Positions 40,061 through 51,779 of a DNA stretch of 64,000 nucleotides are shown here, piece by piece (position 1 is the stretch's first letter; every line of letters starts with the position of its first letter). Under the pieces are notes generated by a model. It was not told where the DNA came from, did no database searches, and was given only the letters and a program-made list of their open reading frames with translations. Position numbers and translations under genes: made by a program. Where the stretch lies: assembly GCA_963277665.1 (NCBI GenBank), contig OY728152.1, positions 1,186,756,357 to 1,186,820,356 of the forward strand, read 5' to 3'. The stretch comes from Viscum album. Lineage: Eukaryota; Streptophyta; Magnoliopsida; Santalales; Viscaceae.

Positions 40061-41230
40061 TACCGTAGATAAACTTAGATGTAAGACCACTCAGTAGGAA
40101 ATTGATCCAAATATCCTTGTTATTTAATATGGTCCATTGAACTATGGACTTAGCTTCCCACTCTAACCAAATAAAATCACATTTTTCCCTAAATAAACAA
40201 TTAAAAATACATGATCACCTAACATGAATGAAAGAAAATTTTTATGGATGTCCATATAAATCTCCTATCTCCTCTATGATTTCCTCTTGTGTCACTGAAT
40301 CAATAAAACAATATATACTAATTCCACTACATACTCAGTCCAATAAACATTCATTTTACTACATCATCTGAAATATCCAACGTTCGACAAACATTTCCAT
40401 ATAATTACGAAGAATATTACATATGTAGACTATAATGAAAAGAATTAATGTAAAAAACTCAACCAAAAAATTATTTTGATCCAAAATTCCCAAATACTCG
40501 AATGAGATGTAACAAAAAAATAGTCAAACTTTTTATTCACCTACTCAGTGTATCCATTAGATTGATGATGAAAAGATGTATTGAAATTTAACTCTTTAAT
40601 GAATTACTTTTTAAGTCCTTCCAAATTTTTGATGACAATATAGGATCACTATCTAATACAATAGAGATTTGTTCTTCATGGATCCCTATAATAACATGTA
40701 TATTCAATATAGTGAGCTAAATTTAATACATTGTATTTGAAATGTGATGAAATTTGATGATTTTGTTAATAGGTCAAAAATGACACAAGTAAATTATTAC
40801 GTGGGCATTTATTTGGATATAGAACCACAAAAAAATATTGACATATTCTATCGTATCCAATTCATAACTAAAAATGGTTGAATAATCCCCTATGGTAATT
40901 ATCACATTGCATTATCATGTTGTCAATTCAAACACATCACCATAAATTCAAAAAAAATTACATCTCACCAATAATGATTTCAATGAAGTATGTACATCTT
41001 AGTGTCTACAGGATGAATAGAAAATAGGGAACTATAATCTTTAGTAAAAACATATTCACCAAATTGGAATCACAAGGGCCATATAATCTTTTCCAATTAT
41101 AAAACATGTTCTAAATCAATATTAAAGTATGAAACTTATAATTCATAATTTATTCTACCTTTTTTATAACGATTGATCTACCTTATGATTTTTCTTAATT
41201 GTTTCTAAAAATTTGTCTACAATGAAACCT
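40060..41230 (-). pseudogene. pol (IN): G3 integrase relic
   Basis: Reading - strand downward: a decayed zinc region, SDPILSSKIWKDLKK-like (about 40650; the second catalytic D region), LNFNTSFHHQSNGYTE (about 40560; the HPQTDGQTE catalytic E region), a decayed middle, and MLGDHVFLIVYLGKNVILFG then GKLSP and NGPY (about 40230-40130), matching the family QVGDHVFL..SP..GV.RFG..GKLSPR..GPY. Many stops. Order and strand fit G3. Confidence 0.8.
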
Positions 41231-41760
41231 AATAAATAATATATGTTCCAAAACATCATGTCTAAAATTCCTCAAAACATTATCCAAAGGGTCGTTATCC
41301 ATATATATCATGTAAAATGTTGAATTACTTCTTAAAATCAATATCACATCCACCTTGATTTATTTTCTAGGATAATACAGAATTATAAAATCTTAATCCT
41401 TGATTAGTTACAACCATCTTCATTTTCTCATGATAAAATTTTTAGGAGTTAATATATATACTTCAAACATTTATTATTAGTCTATATGGCACACATCAAT
41501 CCATACAAATGGTTCCATCAATGTTTTCATGTATTAACAACAATAATTACTTCTACATCTTGTGTAGGGTAATCCAACTCATGATTTCTCATATGATGTA
41601 AATCATAAGGAATTGCCTTTTCATTATACATAAGGACAAAATCAATACCTTTTAATTAAGAAACACATTAGATGAATAATTCAACATTACATGATGGTAG
41701 GTCCAAAACTAGAGAAAAGATCAATCATATTTTGAGTTCCCGAAAGAAAACATTATATTC
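41230..41760 (-). pseudogene. pol (RH): G3 RNase H relic
   Basis: The - strand near 41620-41480 reads LMYNEKAIPYD, RNHELDYPTQDVEVIIVV and WNHLYG, aligned with family LMQNGKVIAYASRQL..HE.NYPTHDLELAAVVFALK.WRHYLYG. Located between RT and integrase. Stops interrupt it. Confidence 0.75.
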
Positions 41761-41799
41761 TTCTGTCAAGAAAAACCTAACCCCCATTAATTGTAACCT

Positions 41800-42720
41800 A
41801 GATAATATGAAATATAACTGAGAAATGTTTATAGAAGTCCTTTGTAAATAACCTTCTAATATATTAAAATAGTGAATATTAGTTAGAGTGGTAGTTCATG
41901 GATACTCATTAAATAATTCTTTTACAAGGGTCAACATTTATTCTATCTTTAGAAACAATATGTCATAAGAATGAAATTTTTATCAACCTAAATTCACCCT
42001 CTCTAATAATATCATATAGTTTTTTAATTTTAATGATTGAAAGGTAATGATTATATTCTTTTCATTTTCCCCATTATTATCAAAATATACCAAAATATCA
42101 TCTATGTAAACAAAAAAAAACTGATCAAAAAATAAATGATGACTCAATTCATATCATTCGACAATATTATAGTGTCATTAGATATCCTAAAGTTAATAAC
42201 ACAAAACTCAAAAAATTCCAATTTCTCATTGGAAATTAAATCATTAAAATATCATCCTCATTCACCTTTAGATGATGGTACTCAGACCTCATATAAATAT
42301 TTGAAAAACACTGATCTCCCTAGAGCTAATCAAGAAAATCATCAACATGAGGAATAATAAACATGTTATTAATAGTCATATTAGTCAAGGCTCCACAATT
42401 AACATAAATTTACATGGAAGCATATTTCTATTGAACAAATAAAATAGGAGCACCCCAAGGTGAAGTTATAGGTCAAATGAATCCATTATAATGAAATTAT
42501 TCATACTTTTATTTCAATTACACATGTTCTACATGATCAATTCTACAAGGGGATTTAGAAATAGGTATAAAATTATGCTCTAAATCAACACTAAAATTTT
42601 ATCCATGTTGATGACCAATTCCAAGGATTTCATCATAAAAAATATCAATATATTCATTCACTAATAATAAGTCACCATTCGGAAATATTTCCTTGATTTC
42701 AATAACATGGGAAACATATA
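41800..42720 (-). pseudogene. pol (RT): G3 reverse transcriptase relic
   Basis: On - strand: EYIDIFYDEILGIGHQHG (about 42660), ITSPWGAPILFVQ (about 42465; family VSPWGAPVLFVKKKDGS), IPHVDDFLD (about 42345) and FFFVYIDDILVYF (about 42120-42090), with the YIDD motif intact at 42097-42108. DNNGENEKN follows, as in family K..EEHE.HL. A + strand ORF at 42136-42357 overlaps it but is only the reverse complement of this coding relic. Stops and frame changes throughout. Confidence 0.87.
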
Positions 42721-42779
42721 ATTTACTATAATTATTCATAAATTTATCACCTTCAAAGAATTTTATGAAATCATTAAAT

Positions 42780-43180
42780 AAAACTATCTTGTCTAGAAAT
42801 ATAATTTATCATGATAAATTGAAATTCAATACATAACATAAATGATGTCGAACACCACTATGGGAATTGCACAATCTTTTTAGGATTGAAAATCCAACTA
42901 ATGTTAACATGAATATTCTGATAAATATTGGTTTCTCTAATTGTTCCACCATGATTTTTAACCAGTTATTATTATTACATTTATTAGGTGACATTTTCTA
43001 CTTTTTAGAAAAAATTCTCGAAAAAAAATAATCACGTATAATAAAATAGTGTGTTGTAATAATTTAAATAAATTAGAAACATACCATTAAACAGTTCATT
43101 TGGTATCCCAAAATTGTCCACAGTAGTATCAAAAAAAATCCACAACCCTTTTATTTTTATATTTCCAGTTTCCAAACTAG
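42780..43180 (-). pseudogene. pol (PR): G3 aspartic protease relic
   Basis: On - strand IFFDTTVDNFGIPNE near 43130 occupies the place of family VLFDSGASHSFIS, with the third active-site residue changed. VVFDIIYVMY*ISIYHDKLYF near 42860-42800 matches the flap-side segment FDVILGMDWLS.YHA. The domain is badly decayed and the call depends on its place between gag and RT. Confidence 0.6.
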
Positions 43181-44200
43181 GTAGTAATCATTAGAATAAA
43201 ATTGGCATAGTGTCCTAACTCATTTAAATTAAACATCTTACTATAGACTTTTACCTGATTGTATGATCATCTTTACCAGTAGTCACAAACCATATGACCA
43301 ATCGTAGAAAATATGAATGTCATATAAATCATTGAAATAATTTTTCTACTATTCTTCTTACCACAGTTCTCTCTATACAATTTTTTTTTCAATCCTCCAA
43401 AACATCATTGATGAAATATTTCCAATGACCGACCAACTAAAAATATTTTTTTACATGTTTTCATGGGGAAAATTATTATTAAAAAACACCATTTCTACCT
43501 TCATAACACATCCAACAAGTTCCCCATAGACATTGAACTTATTATAATCCAATTTTATTCTTTATATTATCTTAAAACATGAGTAAAACAAATTTATTTT
43601 TCTATCAATACCACAATTATAATTTTGGAATATCCCATTAGTCAAGGGACATTTAATTCAAAAACAGCCACCAAATATTCCACCATTTGACTAAATTCCT
43701 CAGATTATTTTTATCATACGTCGAACAAACATCGGATAACATTTACCAAAGAAAATATTCATAAATTTCTCCAATTTCATGCAATCAATCTCTTCAATTT
43801 CCATAATATTTTTAACCACTAACCAAAACTTATCAACTTCACAATCAAAATAATAAATATAATGAGTTACCTTTTGGTGACCCTATAAACCAATTACATT
43901 GAATCAATTTTCTAGGAAACAAGTCCCTCCTTCACCTATCATGGGGTTAGATGATCCAATGAAGGATAGGGGATATTTTCACAAAAAAATGTTCCACTTT
44001 CATAACGTTCATATTCGGTAGATCCATTTTATCTCTTCCAACAATAGAACCACTATTTACGTCCAGATTAAATTGAGATATCCCCACAAAGAACTACATA
44101 GATCAGATTCAAACCATCTATGGATGCTGACTATGAATGATATTTTCTATCATTACATTCCCAAAATATCTTCCATGATTCCAATGTTGAAACCCATTTT
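43180..44200 (-). pseudogene. gag: G3 gag relic
   Basis: On - strand near 43800-43640: CMKLEKFMNIFFGKCYPMFVRR, then EEFSQMVEYLVAVFELNVP in another frame, aligned with the gag core EEF...F...YFP.SVR...E.EF..L.QG..SV.EY...F..L. A knuckle remnant near 43300 reads IGHMVCDY but its first cysteines are gone. The leader is 44200-44331. Confidence 0.65.
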
Positions 44201-44331
44201 GAAAAAACATAAATTATATGATTCATCATGGTAGTCTTAAAATGGTATATCATTTCAACTTATCCATAAATTAAAATATTCTCAGGTAATGAAACTAATA
44301 TTATCCTAAACTCTAAACTTATCTAAACCTC

Positions 44332-44343
44332 CATTTGATATCA
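44332..44343 (-). other. Primer-binding site of G3
   Basis: On the - strand tgatatcaaatg follows the LTR end by about 2 bases and resembles tggtatcagagc. The next bases (gaggtttagataa) align with the leader of G2 (gatggtttagataa), which supports the placement. Confidence 0.6.
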
Positions 44344-44345
44344 AT

Positions 44346-44870
44346 AATTAATACTTATAAATAATCATTACAAAATTTATAGTTAGGACATTTATTTTAC
44401 TTTTATTCATATTGAGGGTCTATTATGGTTTATAGGTTTAAGGAATTAGGGTAAATCATAGACATTAAAATATGATAAAAAATACCAAGTAGACACCTCA
44501 TAATAGTATCAAATTTTCATAATATATATCTAGTAAAATAAATCATGATCTCTGTAATAAAATAACTTCACTACAACCAACATTAATTTGCCCAATCTTG
44601 AGATACTCCCTATGTCTGTTGAAAATCAATAGAAAATGTGGGATGAGCATAAAAATATTATTATGGGAAAAAGAATGAAATCATTCTTCTATTTAAAATA
44701 ATTAAACAAAATATGAAACCATTAAATTTAAGTAATAATTCTCACCATTATAGGTATTAAATAAATTCCTTTGATTAAAATAATAATTCATACTTTTATT
44801 ATGATCACAATATTACCATAACACCCATAAAAATTTAAAAATATTCTAATAGAACTTGTCACATCATTAT
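44346..44870 (-). repeat. 5' LTR of G3, inner part (left of G4)
   Basis: This aligns with 36140-36660 of the 3' LTR in the same orientation: aatcatta, catattgag, ctaataaag/ccattatag and the final ttaccataacacccataa against ttactataaaacccataa. The LTR resumes at 55490 on the other side of G4. Confidence 0.75.
44866..44870. repeat. Target-site duplication of G4, left copy (attat)
   Basis: attat immediately before the G4 LTR start; the identical 5 bases follow the G4 LTR end at 55490-55494. Five bp is the usual Ty3/gypsy duplication length. Confidence 0.85.
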
Positions 44871-47122
44871 TGTAAGAATGAAGATCATTCGTTTCTGGTA
44901 TGTTTTTCTTTTTCTGTGCGTTTTTGAGAAAAAGAGGAAAATTTTGGAATTTTCAAAGTACACGTCCTGTACTTTATGATTACATGCTGTGTACATTGAT
45001 GAAGCACCAGGCCAGGTGATGGCCGTGTACAGGCCACAGACACGGTGTGTAGGGGAGATGTGGAGGCCGCTTAATGTAGAGTAAGTAAAGGCCAAGTACA
45101 GGCCATGTACCATAGAAGTACACGCCGCGAATTTTTATTTTTTTTTCATTAAACGGACCAGGGTCATGCCTAATTGAATAAAACATCTTCATCTCCAGGT
45201 TCTTCAACCGAGAGAAACCCGTTCTGCCGCAAACATCCTCCGAGCCATCGAGCCTCTGTCAGTTTACAGAATCAACCACCGTTGATTGCATTGGAACTGC
45301 AGTGGTGTGATTTTCATTCATCTTGAGTTTCATTCCATGATTTTTATGACTTTCTCAAGATATTGTGGGTTGAACGTTTTGTGCGTTATCATATATCTAG
45401 AATGTTCTAAGGAGAATCAAGCATCCTGGATCTAGTATTTTGATCTCCTAGCATCAAGGTAGGTTGTTTGTGCCTTACCATTCGATGTCTTTGAGTTTTA
45501 TGTTCGAATTCCACCAATTCCCATGAACGGGGTATTGTGTGTTTACCTTTTTTACCCTGTTATTTTCCTGCCATTCTAGTATGCTTGTGTAGAGGTATTT
45601 TGATCATGTTTGTGGATATTTTCTACTCTTGGATGTTTTTCCATTCCTTGTTCATGTTACGATCTTTGGGACTTGTTAGACTTTGGCCGCTGTACCTGTT
45701 TTCCATGCCTTGTGACCATAGGATGGAATGATATTCTTGACATACTTGTTATGTTGTAGACTGGTTAGCCAAGTAGCTCTGTAGGTGTACTTTTTCCTTA
45801 TATCATTATTATGCAATGACTAGCATAGGACCATGAGAACATGGTGCTATAGACAACAAGGGATAGACCGAGTTAGCTTCCCAATGAGTCTTGAATATTA
45901 TAGACCATAAGAGGGTAGACCAAGTGAGCTTTCTCAGAGGATCTTGGACATTATAGAATAATGGGGATAGACAGAGTGAGCTTCCCAGAGAGTCATGGAT
46001 ATTATATACTATAGGAGGGTAGACCGATTGAGCTTCCTTAGAGAGTCATTACATTGTTTCAATTTCATTAAAACCATTACAGGCTAGAGAAGGAATTGAC
46101 TGAGTGAGATTCCTTAGAGAGTCTATGATAGACCTGAGACTATAGGAGGAATTGACCAAGAAAGATTCCTCAGTGAGTTTCTAGACCTATGGTATATAAG
46201 AGGGTCAGACCACATGATCTTCCTCAGTGAGTCCCTGAAAACCCTATAATATAAGGGGAATTGACAGGGGGAGCTTCTCCAAAGAGTCTTATAATTACGT
46301 ATGACCAAACCAGAGGGGTTAGGATGAGTTCACAACCTAGAGGGTTGATGGTACTTCATGGATAGGACCAGAGGGTTTTGCTGTGTGTACATACCATAGG
46401 GGTTTCTGTAGTGTTTAGTTGTTTCTTCTCTACTGCTTGTTGTTCTGCGGATAGATTACTACATTATATCATCCTGTTTCTGATTACGGATTATTGCCTG
46501 TTGTTTACTGTTACATTTTACTACATACTGCACTATTACCTGCCATATACTCACTGACTGTTTGGCACCGATCTTCACGTGGTTTTGTAATGGGATTTAG
46601 TCTCACACCCTATTTGGGACATGTTTTTGGGCCCAAGTAGACTATGTTATTGTAGGTATAAACAAGTTCATGCGCCCTTCAACTTCTGGTACATGATTTC
46701 CATGGAGGAGGAGAGCATGGGACCATGTTGAGGCTTGTGATTCATAGGAGTTAATTTTGGTATTTCTTTTGTACTTGTTTTGGTACTCTTTGTATTTCTA
46801 GCATTGTGACTTGTTTGGATACTTTCCTAGACATATATATCATGCATCATTTTATAAATATATATATAATTATGTGCTCCAGCTGTTTATTATTTTAGTC
46901 TTCCACTGTTTATTGTTGTTGGATATTTACTACTTCGGATATTGTATGCTTTTTTTACTTCCGTTGTGTACTCTGCCAATGAGGGAATAGTTTCCTCACA
47001 ATCACTCATAAGGCCCTTGCAGCTAGTCGACATCATATGGCGTTTGGGGAATTGCACTTGAGGGCATCTGGCCAACTGGGAACGGGGCACCTCTGGGCGG
47101 ATTCCGGAACTGGGACGTTACA
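44871..47122 (+). repeat. 5' LTR of G4 (2252 bp)
   Basis: It starts tgtaagaatgaagatcat and ends gggacgttaca. The whole length aligns with 53209-55489: the GTACAC/CGTGTA region near 44955-45125, ctctccaggttc (45191-45203 vs about 53564), gggtattgtgtg (45529), the ~52-bp array and the tail gtactctgccaatgagg. A TATA-rich tract at 46850-46870 is possible but not compelling as promoter. ORFs inside (for example 44859-45113 -, 45537-45731 +) are not genes. Confidence 0.92.
45868..46290 (+). repeat. ~52-bp tandem array in G4 5' LTR
   Basis: About seven to eight diverged copies of a unit built as gggtagaccgagtgagcttc + ctcagagagtc + ttggacattatagactata. The matching array in the 3' LTR is at about 54228-54650. 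Later units are shortened and begin ggaattgaccgag. Confidence 0.85.
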
Positions 47123-47125
47123 AAC

Positions 47126-47133
47126 TGGTATCA
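47126..47133 (+). other. Primer-binding site of G4
   Basis: tggtatca lies 3 bases after the LTR end and is an exact match to the first 8 bases of the plant initiator tRNA-Met complement; the following bases (atga) diverge from gagc. Confidence 0.85.
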
Positions 47134-48516
47134 ATGATATTATTTTCTCTTGATTTACTCTTTGTATCCTTTATCCAGGGATAGAACGGACTAAGTATTT
47201 GGTAATAAGTTGTCCCCAAGAGTATCTAACCCGTGTAAAGGAAAAATCCAATCTACCTTGTTTATTGCAGTTTTTTGGTTTTGAGAATTTTCATTTGATA
47301 TGATTTCACCTATAGTGATTCATATTCATTATGTTTTTATTGTTGGGCTATTGCAGTTCTATTTCTGTTTCAACGCGATTAGATGAGTGTGTGAAATCTC
47401 AGGGATCATATAGGAACTGGTTAGAAATCACATGCCATGCATTCTTGCCATGCCATCTAGGGTGAATTATCAATTTCATGTTGTTTTGATAGACGTTGTG
47501 TAGATTATTCATGCTATTGTGATAGATCCTTTGATATAATACTTGTAGTTGATAGAGAAATTGTTTGTATTGTACCTTTACTTAAATTAACTCCAAATTT
47601 TGATTCTTGATGTGATATGGGACCTCATAAATCGGAGTTTGGTGGATCATTGAGTTTTTCCCCTTTAATTTGATATGTAGGATATGCCAAGATTTGATTC
47701 ATAGGGAGTATGGGTTCCCACGGATCAAAAATTGGCACCTTTATGTTTGTTTTTCAGTGTTTTTGGGGCATCAGTGCAGTTTCTGAGCTACTTCTTGGAA
47801 AAACCCAGAATACACAGTGTGAACATGACTACACATCATGCAGTGTTAAACCGTGTCACTGAATATGTGAGCAGAAACTCGGGGTGGTGAAAATGTTTTC
47901 AGGAACACACAGTGTACAGTATTACACGTCGTGTAGTAGGGAGTCGTGTACCCGGTAGTGTCACTAACAACACAGGTCGGGGGAGCTTGTGTAGTATATG
48001 ATGTGTTTGGTATGGACCCGCCGTGTAGCCTTGATCTAGGTACCCATCCATGTCACGAACAACACATGATGGTGTTATCTCTCCCATACACATCTTGTTT
48101 GTTTGAAGCAAGCTGTGTAAGAGTCAGTCGTGTAGTTGGCCGTGTAACTGACAACACGGGAAGCTAAAACCTTGTCTGGTACATGTCGTGTTCTTAGTGA
48201 ACACACCGTGTAGTATAGGGTTATGAGGGTCATGTGGGTTAGCCATTTAAAGAGACTCGGACAGGGGAGTGTAGTTCAAGTACATGTCACGTGTGGGGAC
48301 AACACGCCGTGTAGTCGGGGGTTTTACATCACCCAAGGTGGCAGAGGTACACCCCCATGTGGCTGGCATAAGAGGACACACCGTGTATTTTTACACACAC
48401 TGTGTACTCATGTTTTGTAGAAAAAGTTTGTTCTTTTACCATGTTCCTGTTTTGTACTCTTGTGTTCTCTGTCCTTGATAATCCTGATCTAAGTGTGCTT
48501 TTGATCTTTCAGAGCT
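47134..48516 (+). other. G4 leader (between PBS and gag)
   Basis: A 1.4 kb untranslated leader. Its first half (47134-47800) is plain and T-rich. Its second half holds the CGTGTA motif cluster listed separately. ORFs at 47946-48167, 48223-48420 and 48284-48478 overlap the repeats, have no domain and are probably chance. Confidence 0.7.
47810..48420. repeat. Cluster of ACAC...GTGT half-palindromes in G4 leader
   Basis: Roughly fifteen to twenty occurrences of cgtgta, ccgtgtagt, acacaccgtgtagt, acacagtgt and similar are scattered over 610 bases (examples at 47812, 47915, 47928, 48021, 48129, 48139, 48203, 48303, 48379, 48400). Many form imperfect palindromes ACAC-N-GTGT. Spacing is irregular, so this is a motif cluster and not a strict tandem array. 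The same motif is in both G4 LTRs (44960-45125; 53295-53515). Confidence 0.7.
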
Positions 48517-49650
48517 ATGCCTCTGAGACGTCCTCCAGTTGTACGTCATCTTCTAGATGGTGATCAGACACCGGATATGGCTGATCAGGGATCTCCTGCA
48601 GATCCTCCTACAGATCCTCATACAGATCCTCCCACTGTGCCAGCCTTGGCACCAGCAGTTATACTCGTTTCCAGAACCAATGCGCAGTTCAGGGAGGACT
48701 TCCTGGGGATGATTCAAAACATTCAGGGAGTGCCTCCCCCTGCCCCATTGATGGCTAAGTTTTCTCGGGTTTTTTAGCAGCAGCATCCTTCAACTTTATC
48801 ATGGGATGGAGGACCCCCGGATGTAGAGTCGTGGCTAGAGGCCACGCTGATGATCTTCTAGCACCTGTAGATACCTCTAGATAAAAGTGTAAACCTTTCT
48901 ACTAATATGTTCCGAGACACTGCCAAAAGGTGGTGGGAGGTGATCTCACAGTCAGTGCGCCAGCAGATTATGACTTGGGATGAGTTTCAATGCATCTTCT
49001 AAGTTTACATTTATCCGGAGACCTTGAGGGCCAACCGAGCCTGGGATTTATGATTCTCGAGTAGGGTACTCTTTTTGTTATGGTTTAATCTTCTCGTTTT
49101 ACCGAGTTGCAGTGCTTCATGCCGCTTCGAGCAGGTGATGAGTTGTTCCTGGCTAGGAAGTTTAAGGATGGTCTCTGGCAGGAGATCTATTACCATGTGA
49201 ATATCTTCAGGTTGACTTTGATATCATCTATCGTCAACCAGGTGCTGATCTCTCAGTGCAATCTGAGAGAATATGGATCAGTGAGCTAGGGTTTTTCGAT
49301 ATCCAGAGTCAGTGTTCCTCCAACTGATAGTAGGAAGCATCACAGGGATTCTGCTCGAGGAGATCAGCATAGGTTGAATGTATCTTTGGGAAGTTAGGTA
49401 GTATGATACCAGTGCGGTAGGAGTGAGAATACTAGGCCTCAATGTCAGCAAGACCCTATGGAGTGTCGATCATGCAGAAATATGCGACATCTTCAGCGTT
49501 TTTATCAGATCTTCTCACATACGGCTGGTGGTAGGGGTTCCACTATGACCACCCATACAGGAGATGTATCGCATGTTTCTCAGAAGTCTGGGAACTGGAG
49601 TTCATCCAGCCATTCAGTCAGAGGTGTAGGTCGCCGTCATGGTGGTTAGT
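48517..49650 (+). pseudogene. gag: G4 gag relic
   Basis: The frame opens at 48517 with MPLRRPPVVRHLL and a D/P/T-rich segment coded by a 12-bp repeat (48598-48633). It continues through NAQFREDFLGMIQNIQG, stops at about 48777, then reads QHPSTLSWDGGPPDVESWLEA (about 48781), TAKRWWEVISQS (about 48921) and WDEFQ, the gag core. A knuckle at 49464-49505 reads CRSCRNMRHLQRFY, where the last cysteine is now Y. The start codon is plausible because the AT-rich leader ends there and no upstream in-frame extension shows gag similarity. Confidence 0.88.
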
Positions 49651-49700
49651 CACCAGGATATCAGTGACAGCAGAGTAGACCAACTCAAAGTGGTCAGCCT

Positions 49701-50150
49701 GTGGCGCAGGGCTGCGGTATAGGCCAAACATTCACCGTGGAGCATACCTATCAAGAGCAGGATATTGGCCCTTCTATAGTTCAAGATTCGATCTTATTAG
49801 CCTCTTTTTTATCTTCATCCATTTTCGATACTGGTTCCTCTCATAGTTTTATATTTCTTTCTATTTTGGAGAGCCTTGATCTCTATATATTTTCGTATGA
49901 AGACATGTTGACTCTTGATACACTGTTGGAAATAATGATGTCTAGCGTACGTCAGTGCAAAGAGTTCCCAATTGAGGTTGCAAGGTGTCACTTCATATGG
50001 GACATCTACGACCTAGAGATGATAGGATTTGATGTCATTCTCAGTATGGACTTGGTTAGTTCCCTTCTAGGCAGTCATAGATTGATATCGATGTAGGGTG
50101 AGTTTCGTATCACAAGAGGGCAGATCTTTTCTTCATAGAGGTGAGTGGGT
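49701..50150 (+). pseudogene. pol (PR): G4 aspartic protease region, active-site motif intact
   Basis: The 131-codon open stretch (49701-50096) has SIFDTGSSHSFI at about residues 39-50, a complete aspartic protease DTG active site, and GFDVILSMDLVSS near residue 112, matching family GFDVILGMDWLS. Unlike G1, G2 and G3, the DTG is retained. It ends at a stop and lacks an intact link to gag or RT, so the polyprotein could not be made. Confidence 0.88.
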
Positions 50151-50269
50151 TGTTCAGGCGGGTAGAGACGGACCAGAGTATAATGGGCTAGGGGGAGTTA
50201 TAGCTCAGATTACCAGTCTTTATCTGGATGACTAGGGGACTTCGCATTTAGACTTTTCTCTAGTGGTGT

Positions 50270-51090
50270 ATCGTTTCAGGGATTCCTTTCTAGAGGACTT
50301 TTCAGGATTTCCTCCGAAGCGTGAGGTAGACTTCTTGATTTATCTCTTTCTAGGAGGTGCACCGATGTCCATTCCTCCTTACAGAATGTCTACACTAGAG
50401 TTTCAGTAGCTCAATAATTAGTTAGAGGAGTTGCAGGAAAAGGGTTTCACCCGACCCAATACTTCATCTTGGGGTTCGTCTATCATGTCTGCGAAGAAGG
50501 ATGACAACACCCTTAGGCTTTGCGTGGATTATCGGAAGCTAAACCAGTTGATGGTGTAGAACCGATATCCATTTCCGACAATCGATTAACTATTTGATCA
50601 TATTCGAGGAGCTAGGATGTTCTCTATGATCTATTTGAGGTCCGATTATCATCATTTGTGAGTTAGACTATCAAGTATACCTCCTAGAGCCTTCATGAGC
50701 AGGTATGGTCTACAGGAGTATACGGTCATGCCATTCGATCCCACGAATGCGCCAGTAGTTTTTATGGAACTGATGAACCGAGTTTTCTATCCATACTTGG
50801 ATTCCTTCATGGTGGTTTTCATGGACGACATCTTGGTGTACTCTCACACTCGACACGACCATGCTACCCATCTTGAGATCGATATGATTATACTTAGAGA
50901 GAACCAGTTATATGCTAATCTCTCGAAATGCCACTTTTGGATGGATCAGATTCACTTCTGGGTCACATAATCTCAGAGTGAGGGGTATCTGTAGTCCTAG
51001 AGAAAGTTAGAGCTATAGTTTAATGGGAGCATCCAAATAATTTCTTTGAGTGAGTAGTTTTCTAGTGTTGGCTGGATACTACATGCGCTT
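50270..51090 (+). pseudogene. pol (RT): G4 reverse transcriptase relic
   Basis: Ordered motifs: GAPMSIPPYRMSTLEF (about 50355), LEELQEKGFTRPNTSSWGS (about 50427), DNTLRLCVDYRKLNQL (about 50503), RYPFPTID (about 50565), then ORF 50695-50970 with EYTVMPFDPTNAPVVFMELM and VVFMDDILVYS (FMDD catalytic motif, about 50815), NLSKCHFW, and FLVLAGYYMRFI (about 51056). Four or more stops (for example in FQ*LNN and MV*NRY). Confidence 0.93.
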
Positions 51091-51600
51091 CATACAGGCC
51101 TTTTCACGCCTTGCAACACCGCTGACAGGTCTGATCAAGAATGGTGCGAAGCACTTATGGTCAGATTCATGTGAGTCAGCACTTCAACAGCAGAAAGGGA
51201 GATTGATATCAGCACTGATACAAGTCTTTTCAGAGCTGGGAAAGAGCTATACAGTCTACTGTGATGCTTCAGGTGTCGAATTGGGAGTTGTGTTTATGCC
51301 GGGAGATGGAGTCGTTGCGTACGAGTCTTAGTAGTTGAGACCGCATGAGGGGAACTATCTGATGCATGATCCAGAGTTGTTAGTTGTTTTTCATGCCTTA
51401 CGCTGTTAAAGACATTACCTTCTCAGAGAGAAAATTATGGTTTTCACCGAACATAAGAGTCTCAAATACATCTTCACTCAGCGTGATCTGAATCTGAGAC
51501 AGCGTAGGTGGGTCAAGAATTTTTAGTCCTTCGACTTTGAGATTTCCTATACATTGGGATAGGGCAACGCAGTGGCTAATGCGTTGAGTAGAAGAACGCA
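51090..51600 (+). pseudogene. pol (RH): G4 RNase H relic
   Basis: LTGLIKNGAKHLWSDSCESALQ (about 51122), YTVYCDASGVELGVVFM (about 51249, first catalytic D in YCDAS), RPHEGNYLMHDPELLVVFHALR (about 51340), [23 protein letters not shown] (about 51438) and VANALSRR (family VADALSRR, D to N) near 51570. One stop each in QLRP, RC*RHY and NF*SF. Fairly well preserved. Confidence 0.9.
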
Positions 51601-51779
51601 GATTCAGGCATTTCACGAGGCCATCAGTGAGTGGAAGCTTATGGCTCTATTCTTTGAGATGCATTTGGAGGTTCATGACAAACAGGGGCGGAGTTTCCTA
51701 TCTTCTGTAGCTGTTACCTCTACCCTTCCTGATCAGGTGCTGATGAGGCAGGTATTAGACTCATAAGGGCTGGTCCTGC

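Noticed and set aside
46850..46872. TATA box of the G4 LTR
   Set aside because: Simple (TA)n run near the LTR end; position and context do not support it above chance.
47946..48420. Leader ORFs of G4 as a small protein gene
   Set aside because: They overlap the repeated CGTGTA motif on both strands, have no domain, and their open state follows from the repeat composition.
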